Shown here: piece after piece, positions 52,522 to 60,960 of the stretch | Position numbering within the stretch: position 1 is the stretch's first letter | Layout of the letters: each line of letters opens with the position of its first letter | DNA from: Chryseobacterium sp. GVT01B | GTDB lineage: Bacteria > Bacteroidota > Bacteroidia > Flavobacteriales > Weeksellaceae | Assembly: GCF_019970045.1 (NCBI RefSeq) | Contig: NZ_JAHXYI010000004.1 | Coordinates: 434,001 to 498,000, forward strand | Direction of reading: 5' to 3' | DNA length: 64,000 nucleotides | Made by a program: the position numbers and the translations under genes | Notes under the pieces: generated by a model | What the model was told of the DNA's origin: nothing | Databases searched by the model: none | The model's input: only the letters and a program-made list of their open reading frames with translations

Positions 52522-53816
52522 TGATAACAACATATAAAATAGCGGTTATAGGCCAGGGTTATGTAGGTCTACCTTTATCTCTTGAATTTGCAGATCACTA
52601 TCCTGTCTTTGGATTTGATATCAATACACAGCGTGTTGAGCAACTTAACAACGGAAAAGATATAACGCTTGAAGCAGATGTTGATAAATTAAATAACGGA
52701 CTGAAAAAATATAATGAATCTAATGGTTCTTTAGGATACAAAGCAACAAGTCTGTTGTCTGATATTTCTGAAGCTAATGTATTCATTGTGACAGTTCCTA
52801 CCCCTATTGATAAATATAATGCTCCGGATCTGAATCCATTGATTTCTGCCTCAAAAATGTTGGGAGAAATTATCAAAAAAGGAGATATTGTTATTTATGA
52901 ATCTACAGTCTTTCCAGGATGTACAGAAGAAGAATGCGTACCGGTTCTTGAAAAATATTCAGGACTTCAGTTTAACGAAGACTTTTTTGTAGGATATTCG
53001 CCGGAAAGAATTAATCCGGGAGATAAGGTAAATACGCTTACAAGTGTTAAAAAAGTAACTTCAGGTTCTACGGAAAAGATTGCCGAAGAAGTTGATAATC
53101 TATATAAGAAAATCATTACTGCTGGAACTCACAAGGCACCCAGCATTAAAGTAGCAGAAGCTTCTAAAGCTATTGAAAATGCACAAAGAGACGTTAATAT
53201 TTCTTTTGTGAACGAATTGGCTTTAATTTTTGATAGAGTAGGAATCGATACCAATGATGTATTGGAAGCTGCAGGTACAAAATATAATTTCCTTAAATAT
53301 AAACCTGGATTAGTAGGAGGACATTGTATCTCCGTAGATCCTTATTATCTTGCACACAAGGCAGAGCAGTTAGGATACCACCCTGATGTTATCTTATCCG
53401 GAAGACGTGTAAACGATTCTATTGCTAAGTTTGTTGCTGCTAAAGTAGTGAAACTTCTTATTGCAAAAGGTGGAGTGATCAAAAATTCTAATGCCTTGAT
53501 TTTAGGAGTTACATTCAAAGAAAACTGTCCGGATGTCAGAAATACCAAAGTTGTTGATATTTACAGAGAACTTGCTGATTATGGAGTAAATGTAGACATT
53601 TATGATCCGTGGGCAAGCAAAGAGGAAGTAAAACACGAATATGGAATTGATATTCTGGATACTTTACAGGAAGGGAAAAAGTATGATTCTTTAGTTATTG
53701 CAGTATCTCATAACGAGTTTCTGGAAATGGATATGGATCAGCTTAAAAAAGAAAATGCTGTGGTTTTTGATACCAAAGCATGTTTAGACAGAAATCTGGT
53801 GGATGCAAGACTGTAA
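52521..53816 (+). CDS. UDP-N-acetylhexosamine 6-dehydrogenase (WbpA/WbpO/TviB type)
   Basis: A 431-residue nucleotide-sugar dehydrogenase that oxidises C6 of a UDP-HexNAc to the uronic acid with two NAD. The Rossmann motif GQGYVG is at 11-16, and the catalytic Cys269 is in GGHCISVDPYYL. The group is recognised from the N-acetyl-hexosamine branch, WbpA/WbpO/TviB, rather than Ugd. It starts within the stop codon of the kinase gene (TAATG), so it is translationally coupled. As the first step of the Wbp pathway, it would make UDP-GlcNAcA. Confidence 0.9.
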   Translation: MITTYKIAVIGQGYVGLPLSLEFADHYPVFGFDINTQRVEQLNNGKDITLEADVDKLNNGLKKYNESNGSLGYKATSLLSDISEANVFIVTVPTPIDKYNAPDLNPLISASKMLGEIIKKGDIVIYESTVFPGCTEEECVPVLEKYSGLQFNEDFFVGYSPERINPGDKVNTLTSVKKVTSGSTEKIAEEVDNLYKKIITAGTHKAPSIKVAEASKAIENAQRDVNISFVNELALIFDRVGIDTNDVLEAAGTKYNFLKYKPGLVGGHCISVDPYYLAHKAEQLGYHPDVILSGRRVNDSIAKFVAAKVVKLLIAKGGVIKNSNALILGVTFKENCPDVRNTKVVDIYRELADYGVNVDIYDPWASKEEVKHEYGIDILDTLQEGKKYDSLVIAVSHNEFLEMDMDQLKKENAVVFDTKACLDRNLVDARL

Positions 53817-53822
53817 CAGATA

Positions 53823-55013
53823 ATGAACTATGATATTATAATCATTGGTGCGGGTTTGGTAGGTTTGGCTACAGCCTATCAGACTAAGCTGAAAAATCCT
53901 GATTCTAAGATTTTAATTTTAGAAAAAGAAAACGATGTTGCATTGCACCAATCGGGACACAACAGCGGCGTAATCCATAGTGGGATTTATTATAAACCAG
54001 GCAGCCTTAAAGCAAAAAACTGTATCGAAGGATATAATTCAGTCATTAATTTTGCCGAGAAACACGGGATTAAATACGATCTCTGCGGAAAAATAATTGT
54101 AGCTACCTCACAGGAAGAATTACCCCTTTTAGATAATATTTATAAAAGAGGTATTGAAAACGGTCTGCAAAACTTAAAATACCTTTCAAGAGAAGAATTC
54201 CGTGAAATTGAACCTCACTGTGAAGGTATAAGAGCAATAAAAGTGCCACAAACCGGAATTATTGATTATCCGGGAATAGCAAAAAAAATAAAAGAGCTTT
54301 TTGAAGAATTAGGAGGCGAAGTAAGATTCAGCAATGAAGTAAAAAACATCATTGATAAAGGATCTGAAATTATTGTAAACACCAATATTTCCGAATTTAA
54401 AACCAAAAAGCTGATTTCCTGTGCAGGACTCTATTCTGATAAGATCACCAAAATGACCAACGAAAAAAACGATGTGGTCATTATTCCGTTCAGAGGAGAA
54501 TATTATAAAATTAAGGATGAAAAAAAATATTTGGTAAAACATCTTATTTACCCGGTTCCTGACCCTAGTTTTCCGTTCCTTGGAGTACACTTTACCAGAA
54601 TGATTGATGGTAATATCGAAGCTGGTCCTAATGCAGTGCTGGCTTTCAAAAAGGAAGGATATCATTTTTTCGATTTCAATTTCAACGAAACAATGCAGAC
54701 CATGCTATGGCCTGGATTTAGAAAAATTGTTGCGAAATATGGGAAAACTGGAATGGGAGAAATGCACCGTTCACTTTCCAAATCCGCATTTACAAAAGCT
54801 TTACAGAAACTTTTACCGGAAATCCAGGAAAATGACCTCGTAGCAGGAGGCTCAGGTGTAAGAGCACAGGCTTGTGACAGAAATGGAGGACTAATTGATG
54901 ATTTTGATATCGTAAAAAACGGAAACATCATTCACGTTAGAAATGCACCCTCTCCGGCAGCCACTTCCTGTCTTTCTATAGGAAATAAGATCAGTGAGCT
55001 TATCGTGAATTAA
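53823..55013 (+). CDS. lhgO: L-2-hydroxyglutarate oxidase
   Basis: A 396-residue FAD enzyme that oxidises L-2-hydroxyglutarate to 2-oxoglutarate. The FAD motif GAGLVG is at residues 9-14, and HQSGHNSGVIHSGIYYKPGSLKAK is covered in blocks near residues 41-63, a hallmark of LhgO. It starts 6 bp after the wbpA-like stop. Its place in a polysaccharide operon, between the 6-dehydrogenase and the aminotransferase, is unusual. The natural explanation is removal of 2-hydroxyglutarate made by the WbpB-like enzyme encoded downstream. Confidence 0.9.
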   Translation: MNYDIIIIGAGLVGLATAYQTKLKNPDSKILILEKENDVALHQSGHNSGVIHSGIYYKPGSLKAKNCIEGYNSVINFAEKHGIKYDLCGKIIVATSQEELPLLDNIYKRGIENGLQNLKYLSREEFREIEPHCEGIRAIKVPQTGIIDYPGIAKKIKELFEELGGEVRFSNEVKNIIDKGSEIIVNTNISEFKTKKLISCAGLYSDKITKMTNEKNDVVIIPFRGEYYKIKDEKKYLVKHLIYPVPDPSFPFLGVHFTRMIDGNIEAGPNAVLAFKKEGYHFFDFNFNETMQTMLWPGFRKIVAKYGKTGMGEMHRSLSKSAFTKALQKLLPEIQENDLVAGGSGVRAQACDRNGGLIDDFDIVKNGNIIHVRNAPSPAATSCLSIGNKISELIVN

Positions 55014-55048
55014 AATGCACCTCTACGTGCACTCAAAAAACTAAAGAT

Positions 55049-56173
55049 ATGAAAATTCAAATGGTTGACCTTAAAGGTCAATACCTGAAAATAAAAGAAG
55101 ACGTAGATGCCGGTATCCAGGAATGTATAAACAATACAGCATTTATTAACGGTCCTGCTGTAAAAGAATTTCAACAGGATTTTGAAAAATATTTGGGCGT
55201 AAAACATGTTATTCCATGTGCTAACGGAACAGACGCCCTTCAAATTGCCATGATGGCACTTGATCTGCAACCCGGTGACGAAATTATCTGCCCGGCTTTC
55301 ACTTACGTAGCTACAGCTGAAGTTATTGGTCTTTTAGGATTAAAACCGGTAATGGTGGATGTAAACGAAGATACTTTTGATATTGAGCTGGAAGATTTAC
55401 AAAAATATCTGACACCCAATACCAAAGCAATTGTTCCCGTTCATTTATATGGCCAAAGTGCCAACATGCAAAAGATTCTTGAATTTGCAGAAAAACACAA
55501 TCTTTTTGTTATAGAAGATAATGCTCAGGCAATTGGTTCTGATTATACTTTTTCTGATGGAACTGTCAAAAAGACAGGAACTATCGGCCATATAGGATGT
55601 ACCTCATTTTTTCCGTCAAAAAACCTTGGTTGCTATGGTGATGGGGGTGCGTTAATGACGAATGATGATGATCTGGCTTTAAAAATAAGAATGATTGCCA
55701 ACCATGGTCAGGAAAAGAAATATTATCATAAAGTTTTAGGTTGTAATTCCAGATTGGATACAATTCAGGCAGCTGTTTTAAAAGTTAAGTTAAAACATTT
55801 GGACAAATATTCAGCAGCCAGAAACAGGATGGCTGATTATTATGATAAAAATCTTGCAGATATTGCCGAAATTCAAACTCCCAAAAGAGCTGAAAACTCT
55901 ACTCATGTATTCCATCAGTATACCCTTAGAGTAAAAAATGGGAAAAGAGATGAACTACAAAAATACTTGGCAGAAAAGAATATTCCAAGTATGATATATT
56001 ATCCTTTGCCCCTTTATAAGCAAGAAGCTTTTCTTCAATATGTAGAAGAAGGCTTTAGCCTTCCTGTTACGGAACAACTTTGCACCGAAGTGATTTCCCT
56101 TCCCGTACATACAGAATTTGATCAGGAAGTATTAGATGTTATTGTTACAGAAATTAAGAATTATTTTAATTAA
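55049..56173 (+). CDS. DegT/DnrJ/EryC1/StrS aminotransferase, WbpE type
   Basis: A 374-residue PLP-dependent sugar aminotransferase. The PLP Lys191 is in FFPSKNLGCYGDGG, and the substrate-binding DNAQAIGSDYTF and HQYTLRV blocks are typical. In the Wbp pathway WbpE transaminates the 3-keto group made by WbpB, using glutamate and giving 2-oxoglutarate. It is adjacent to the WbpD- and WbpB-like genes, so the assignment to that step rests on the gene set as well as sequence. Confidence 0.88.
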   Translation: MKIQMVDLKGQYLKIKEDVDAGIQECINNTAFINGPAVKEFQQDFEKYLGVKHVIPCANGTDALQIAMMALDLQPGDEIICPAFTYVATAEVIGLLGLKPVMVDVNEDTFDIELEDLQKYLTPNTKAIVPVHLYGQSANMQKILEFAEKHNLFVIEDNAQAIGSDYTFSDGTVKKTGTIGHIGCTSFFPSKNLGCYGDGGALMTNDDDLALKIRMIANHGQEKKYYHKVLGCNSRLDTIQAAVLKVKLKHLDKYSAARNRMADYYDKNLADIAEIQTPKRAENSTHVFHQYTLRVKNGKRDELQKYLAEKNIPSMIYYPLPLYKQEAFLQYVEEGFSLPVTEQLCTEVISLPVHTEFDQEVLDVIVTEIKNYFN

Positions 56174-56185
56174 TATAAAGCAGAT

Positions 56186-56758
56186 ATGTCAGATTTTTTT
56201 GCACACGAAACAGCTGTTATTGATGAAGGTTGCCAGATAGGGACCGGAACGAAAGTTTGGCATTTTTCACACCTTATGACCGGCTGTGTTTTAGGAGAAA
56301 AATGTAATATAGGACAAAACGTTGTTATTTCTCCAAAAGTAGTGTTAGGAAAGAATGTAAAAGTTCAGAATAATGTTTCTATTTATGAAGGAGTAACATG
56401 TGACGATGATGTCTTTTTAGGCCCTTCAATGGTTTTTACCAACGTAATAAATCCTAGAAGTGCTGTAAACAGAAAGAATGAATATCTGAAAACACATGTT
56501 GGAAAAGGTGCATCTATAGGAGCGAATGCAACTATTGTCTGTGGACATAATATAGGTCAGTATGCTTTTATTGGAGCAGGAGCAGTAGTCACAAAAGAAG
56601 TGCCGGATTATGCTTTGGTGGTAGGAAACCCGGCCAGACAAATGGGGTGGATGAGTGAATTTGGGCAAAGACTTCATTTTGATGTAGAAAATATTGCCGT
56701 TTGTGAAGAAAGTGGAGAAAAATACAAATTAGAAAATAACAAAGTTTCTAAAATTTAA
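56186..56758 (+). CDS. left-handed beta-helix N-acetyltransferase, WbpD type
   Basis: A 190-residue trimeric hexapeptide-repeat acetyltransferase. The repeat pattern [LIV]-G-x4 runs from about residue 13 to 150 (CQIGTGTKVWHFSHL, then CNIGQNVVISPKVVLGKNV, then ASIGANATIVCGHNIG). The conserved catalytic His is in FSHLMTG or GPSMVFTN neighbourhoods. WbpD acetylates the 3-amino group that WbpE forms. It is 12 bp after wbpE and 10 bp before the wbpB-like gene. Confidence 0.88.
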   Translation: MSDFFAHETAVIDEGCQIGTGTKVWHFSHLMTGCVLGEKCNIGQNVVISPKVVLGKNVKVQNNVSIYEGVTCDDDVFLGPSMVFTNVINPRSAVNRKNEYLKTHVGKGASIGANATIVCGHNIGQYAFIGAGAVVTKEVPDYALVVGNPARQMGWMSEFGQRLHFDVENIAVCEESGEKYKLENNKVSKI

Positions 56759-56768
56759 AAACAAACAA

Positions 56769-57779
56769 ATGAGTGAAAAAATCAAATTTGCAGTAGTTGG
56801 CTGCGGGCATATCGGAAAAAGACATGCCGAAATGATCTCAAGAAATGAGGAATGTGAATTGGTTGGATTAATCGATATTAAAGATAAATCTGTACTGGGC
56901 ATTGAAAATTATGAAGTTCCCTTTTTTGCTTCATTGGATGAATTTCTGGCTTCCGGGATTGAAGTGGATGTTATTAACATTGCATCACCAAACGGATTCC
57001 ATTTTGAACAGTCTTATAAAGTGATAGATTCAGGAAAGCACGTTGTGGTAGAAAAACCAATGGCTCTGAAAAAACAGCATGCCGAAAAACTTATTTTTCA
57101 GGCATTGCACAAGCATAAGCAAGTTTTTGCAGTAATGCAAAACAGATACTCTCCACCTTCGGCGTGGGTAAAAGAAATGGTAGAGAGCGGAAAACTTGGT
57201 AAAATATATATGGTTCAGCTTAATTGCTACTGGAATCGTGATGACCGATATTATAAACCGGAATCATGGCATGGAAAGAAAGAACTGGATGGGGGAACCT
57301 TATTTACACAGTTTTCTCACTTTATAGATATTATGTATTGGTTATTCGGTGATATTACCAATATTCAGGCAAAATTTGCAGATTTTAATCATGAGACTCT
57401 TACTGATTTTGAAGACTCAGGTTTCGTTAGCTTTGATTTCGTAGACGGAGGAATGGGATCATTAAATTATTCTACTTCAGTGTGGAATCAGAATCTTGAA
57501 AGTTCTATGACAATCATTGCAGAGCATGGAGCCGTGAAAATCGGAGGACAATACATGGATAAGGTAGAAGTTTGTAATATAAAAGACTATGTAATGCCGG
57601 AATTAGCTCCAACGAATCCTGGAAATGATTATGGTGCTTACAAAGGATCTGCGGCTAATCATCACTACATCATTGAAAATGTTGTGGATGTACTGAAAGG
57701 AAGAAATACCATTACAACCAATGCTCTGGAAGGATTGAAAGTGGTGGATATTATTGAGAGAATATATGATAAAAAGTAG
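56769..57779 (+). CDS. Gfo/Idh/MocA oxidoreductase, WbpB type
   Basis: A 336-residue NAD-dependent sugar dehydrogenase. The Rossmann loop GCGHIG is at residues 11-16 and the EKP catalytic motif at 95-97 (VVVEKPMAL). A conserved GGTLFTQFSHFID carries the His. WbpB oxidises C3 of UDP-GlcNAcA. In the Pseudomonas system the bound NADH is recycled by 2-oxoglutarate, giving 2-hydroxyglutarate. The gene is the last of the four Wbp genes, and the four lie within 5.3 kb. Confidence 0.85.
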   Translation: MSEKIKFAVVGCGHIGKRHAEMISRNEECELVGLIDIKDKSVLGIENYEVPFFASLDEFLASGIEVDVINIASPNGFHFEQSYKVIDSGKHVVVEKPMALKKQHAEKLIFQALHKHKQVFAVMQNRYSPPSAWVKEMVESGKLGKIYMVQLNCYWNRDDRYYKPESWHGKKELDGGTLFTQFSHFIDIMYWLFGDITNIQAKFADFNHETLTDFEDSGFVSFDFVDGGMGSLNYSTSVWNQNLESSMTIIAEHGAVKIGGQYMDKVEVCNIKDYVMPELAPTNPGNDYGAYKGSAANHHYIIENVVDVLKGRNTITTNALEGLKVVDIIERIYDKK

Positions 57780-57803
57780 ACAATTTTCATAATAGCTTAA
57801 ATT

Positions 57804-59183
57804 TTGGTAACAAGTAATTATTTCCTGGAAATACTTTCAGATAATCTGTTGCAGGATTGGGTAGGTAACATTTTTAGAGAGAGATTTGATGTAGATGTCC
57901 AGGTTGAATTTTCAGAGGGTCATTTTTGTTTGATTTTTTCTCAAAACAGCCATTTTGTAACTATTAACTTTACAGATAATGGAAGACAAGCATTTTTCAA
58001 TAAAGAAAAAGTCTTCAGTTATGTGTCTGGAGAATCTATTTCAAAAACAACAGGGCTGGGAATCCCAAATGAAAATTTAGTTTTATTTGGAGTTTCGGAA
58101 ATAGACTGGTTTATCAGGAAAGAAAACAATGTTTTTACAATAAATTATGACTTCGTATCATATATGATATGGTCCCTCAATAGATTAGAGGAATATGGAG
58201 TGAATTCTGAAGATAAACATTCCAGATTTGAGTTGAAAAATTCTCATTTATTTAAGGATGAATTATACCTGCGCCCAATAGTTGATGAGTGGATCTATTT
58301 TATTGGAAGTATTCTTTTAGCCTCTGATATTGACTGCAAACAAAATATGTTTTCTTATGAAGTGAGCCACGATGTAGATAAAATATCAAGATATATTAGT
58401 GTCCCAAAAACTAAACTTATCACACTTTTTCTGATAGATTTGGTAAAAAGACCCCAAATGGTTGTTTCTTATTTTACAAATAGGAAATTTTTTTTTGATA
58501 AGGAGGCTTCCAATACATTTGACTGGATTATGGATGTTTCAGATAAACATGGTATAACCAGTAAATTTTATTTTATTCCCGACAATACCTCTTTTAAATT
58601 TGATTTCAGATATAATTATACCAATTTTGTAAAACGTCTTATTACTAAAATTGACAATAGAGGTCACGAAGTAGGTATTCATTATAGTTACAGTGCTTCA
58701 TCAAAATTCAATATTAAGACTGAATGGATGAAGCTTAGAACAATTTTGTCTGAATTGAACATTCCTACAGAAATGGGGGGAAGAATGCATTATTTGAGAA
58801 TTAATTTTCTCGAAACGCTAAGACAAATTTCTACGGTTGGACAGAAGTATGACAATACCTTAACCTTCCATGAAACAGGTGGTTTTAGATGTGGAACATG
58901 TTTTCCTTATAAACCATTTGACATCTATAACAAATCAATTCTAAATGTAGAAATAAGACCTTTAATTATAATGGAAGGAAGTGTTCTGGATTATTCTAAA
59001 ATAAGAATAGAAGATGATAAAGCTCTTAATTATGTCAAAAAAATAGTTCTTCAGTGTTATAAAGTAGGAGGTAGATTCTCATTACTTTGGCATAATGATG
59101 AATTTGAAAATGAAAAAAAGAAAGAACTATACTGTCAGATCCTCGAATTTTGTTCAACCCTGAATAACACAAAGCAAGTATGA
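57804..59183 (+). CDS. polysaccharide deacetylase-like protein, TTG start
   Basis: A 459-residue protein with an N-terminal region of about 190 residues I do not recognise, then a NodB-type deacetylase domain: SHDVDKISRY (the first Asp pair), SKFYFIP, GHEVGIHYSYS (the His motif) and late blocks. The start is an in-frame TTG at 57804; a stop lies at 57798 and the next Met is at about residue 120, so a TTG is required. It overlaps the next gene by 4 nt. It may remove an acetyl group from the polymer. Confidence 0.8.
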   Translation: MVTSNYFLEILSDNLLQDWVGNIFRERFDVDVQVEFSEGHFCLIFSQNSHFVTINFTDNGRQAFFNKEKVFSYVSGESISKTTGLGIPNENLVLFGVSEIDWFIRKENNVFTINYDFVSYMIWSLNRLEEYGVNSEDKHSRFELKNSHLFKDELYLRPIVDEWIYFIGSILLASDIDCKQNMFSYEVSHDVDKISRYISVPKTKLITLFLIDLVKRPQMVVSYFTNRKFFFDKEASNTFDWIMDVSDKHGITSKFYFIPDNTSFKFDFRYNYTNFVKRLITKIDNRGHEVGIHYSYSASSKFNIKTEWMKLRTILSELNIPTEMGGRMHYLRINFLETLRQISTVGQKYDNTLTFHETGGFRCGTCFPYKPFDIYNKSILNVEIRPLIIMEGSVLDYSKIRIEDDKALNYVKKIVLQCYKVGGRFSLLWHNDEFENEKKKELYCQILEFCSTLNNTKQV

Positions 59184-60247
59184 GAATTTTGATAACGGAT
59201 GCAAATTACAAAAACTCTATAGCAATACAGCGGGAATTGTACAGAGACAATATGCATGAGGTTTTTGCTACAGATAAAGAAGCTGTTTTTTTTACTAAAA
59301 GGTTGGGATATTGTAAAGATTATATTGTAGGGGATTTGGAAGAATCAGTCAGACAGATTAGTCCCGAATTTATAATTCCTGTAGGGAGTGAAGCCGTAAA
59401 GATATGCTCTGAAAAATATAGAGAATTATGTTTAATACCTACAAAAGAGAGTCTTGAAATAGCATTAAATAAAGATAAAATGGTAATTTTGAACTCTCTT
59501 AGAGATGTAAATTATCCTGAATGCAGGTTATTTTCAAATCTGGAAGAGTTAAAGCTATATAGTAGAGATAAGAATTGTGTTGTTAAATCAAGCAATGAAA
59601 GCCTAGCTAAATTTGATCCGTTATATGTAAAATTAGGTTCTGAATCCGAATTCGAAAAAATAGAAAAATACTTGTCAGGGGGAGTAAAACTATTAATGCA
59701 GGAGCAGGTATCAGGAGTAGGCAGAGGCTTTTTTTGTATTGCCAAAGAAGGTAAAATTATTAGCTATTACATGCACCAACGTATTAGAGAAATACCAATT
59801 ACCGGGGGATCTAGTACAGCTGCCAAGTCTATTTTTTGTGAAAAAATGTTTAATATATCTAAACAAATTATAGAATATTTAAATTGGTCTGGCCCATTAA
59901 TGATTGAGTATAAATATGATGAGACGAAACAGCAATATTATTTAATAGAGTTGAATCCCAAATTTTGGGGTTCATTAGATTTATCTTATGCAGTAGGACT
60001 CAATTTTGGAAAAACCTTGATTGAAGCTTATTCAAATAAGGTGGAAGAACAAATTGAGAAAAAATATGAAGTGGGAAAAAAGTTCTTCTGGGTTTTAGAC
60101 GGAGATCTTTTGGTTTTGCTTAAAACAGGAAAACTACATAAAATAAAAGAATATTTTTATAAAGACTCTTATACGAACTTGTTTGAAAACTTTTTCGTTG
60201 ATTCAATCAAATTAATATGGACCATAAAGAAAATTTTCTCAAAGTAA
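59180..60247 (+). CDS. ATP-grasp family ligase
   Basis: A 355-residue ATP-grasp protein, which couples ATP hydrolysis to the ligation of a carboxylate and an amine or thiol. The lobe-two metal motif MIEYKYDETKQQYYLIELNPKFWG is partly matched as IELNP-KFWG, with Glu-Leu-Asn-Pro, and the N-terminal preATP-grasp fold has ITDANYKNSIAIQREL. Its substrate is unknown. In a capsule operon it could attach an amino acid or other group to a sugar; this is inference. It overlaps the deacetylase gene by 4 nt. Confidence 0.8.
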   Translation: MRILITDANYKNSIAIQRELYRDNMHEVFATDKEAVFFTKRLGYCKDYIVGDLEESVRQISPEFIIPVGSEAVKICSEKYRELCLIPTKESLEIALNKDKMVILNSLRDVNYPECRLFSNLEELKLYSRDKNCVVKSSNESLAKFDPLYVKLGSESEFEKIEKYLSGGVKLLMQEQVSGVGRGFFCIAKEGKIISYYMHQRIREIPITGGSSTAAKSIFCEKMFNISKQIIEYLNWSGPLMIEYKYDETKQQYYLIELNPKFWGSLDLSYAVGLNFGKTLIEAYSNKVEEQIEKKYEVGKKFFWVLDGDLLVLLKTGKLHKIKEYFYKDSYTNLFENFFVDSIKLIWTIKKIFSK

Positions 60248-60252
60248 ATAAA

Positions 60253-60960
60253 ATGAAAAAGGGAATTTTTCATTTTCACAGTACCTATTCCTATGATGGA
60301 ATAAATACGATTGAAAAAATAGTTAAAACAATAAAAGATAAAAAACTTGATTTTGTTGTTTTAACTGATCATGAGACCATAAAAGGAAGCTTAGAGCTTC
60401 AAAGAAAAATAAAAGAACAAAATCTGAATGTAGAGATACCTACTGCTGCAGAATATAAAACGGATCGGGGAGATGTAATTGCATTAAATGTAAAGAATGA
60501 AATTACAGATATGAAATGGGAAGAGTTTTATAAAAATGCAAAAGAACAAAATGCAATACTAATTTTACCTCATCCATATGACGGGCACACCCAAATAGAA
60601 GAACTGGCACAAGCAGTTGATGTTATAGAAGTATTTAACGCCAGATCATCAGTTATTAATAACTACAAGTCTTATCTATTGGCTCTAAAATATAAAAAAT
60701 CTGTAATTTGGAGCTCTGATTCTCATATTCCTCAATCTCTCTTAAATGTCGTGGTAGGATATGAAAAAAATGATTTAATGTTTCATGAAGCATTAACAAA
60801 CGGCGAAATTGCTCCATTATTTCTTAAAAAAAGTTCAGTGTTAGATATTTTTTTATCACAACTCAAAAAAGCATATGTAAACAAAAATTTTAAATTGTTT
60901 ATATATATTGTATATAAAACTCTTTTTAAGAGAACTAAAGAAGATTATTTAAATTTATGA
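60253..60960 (+). CDS. PHP-domain phosphoesterase
   Basis: A 235-residue metal-dependent PHP protein, starting at the ATG at 60253 (MKKGIFHFHSTYSYDG); the longer frame overlaps the ATP-grasp gene by 31 nt. Motifs HFHSTYSYDG, LTDHETIKG, HPYDGH and SSDSHIPQ form the metal site. The family hydrolyses phosphoesters, but the substrate is unknown. It starts 5 bp after the ATP-grasp stop and overlaps the flippase gene by 4 nt, so the three genes form a tightly coupled group. Confidence 0.85.
   Translation: MKKGIFHFHSTYSYDGINTIEKIVKTIKDKKLDFVVLTDHETIKGSLELQRKIKEQNLNVEIPTAAEYKTDRGDVIALNVKNEITDMKWEEFYKNAKEQNAILILPHPYDGHTQIEELAQAVDVIEVFNARSSVINNYKSYLLALKYKKSVIWSSDSHIPQSLLNVVVGYEKNDLMFHEALTNGEIAPLFLKKSSVLDIFLSQLKKAYVNKNFKLFIYIVYKTLFKRTKEDYLNL

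Noticed and set aside
54309..54665. 118-codon minus-strand frame
   Set aside because: It lies inside lhgO on the opposite strand.
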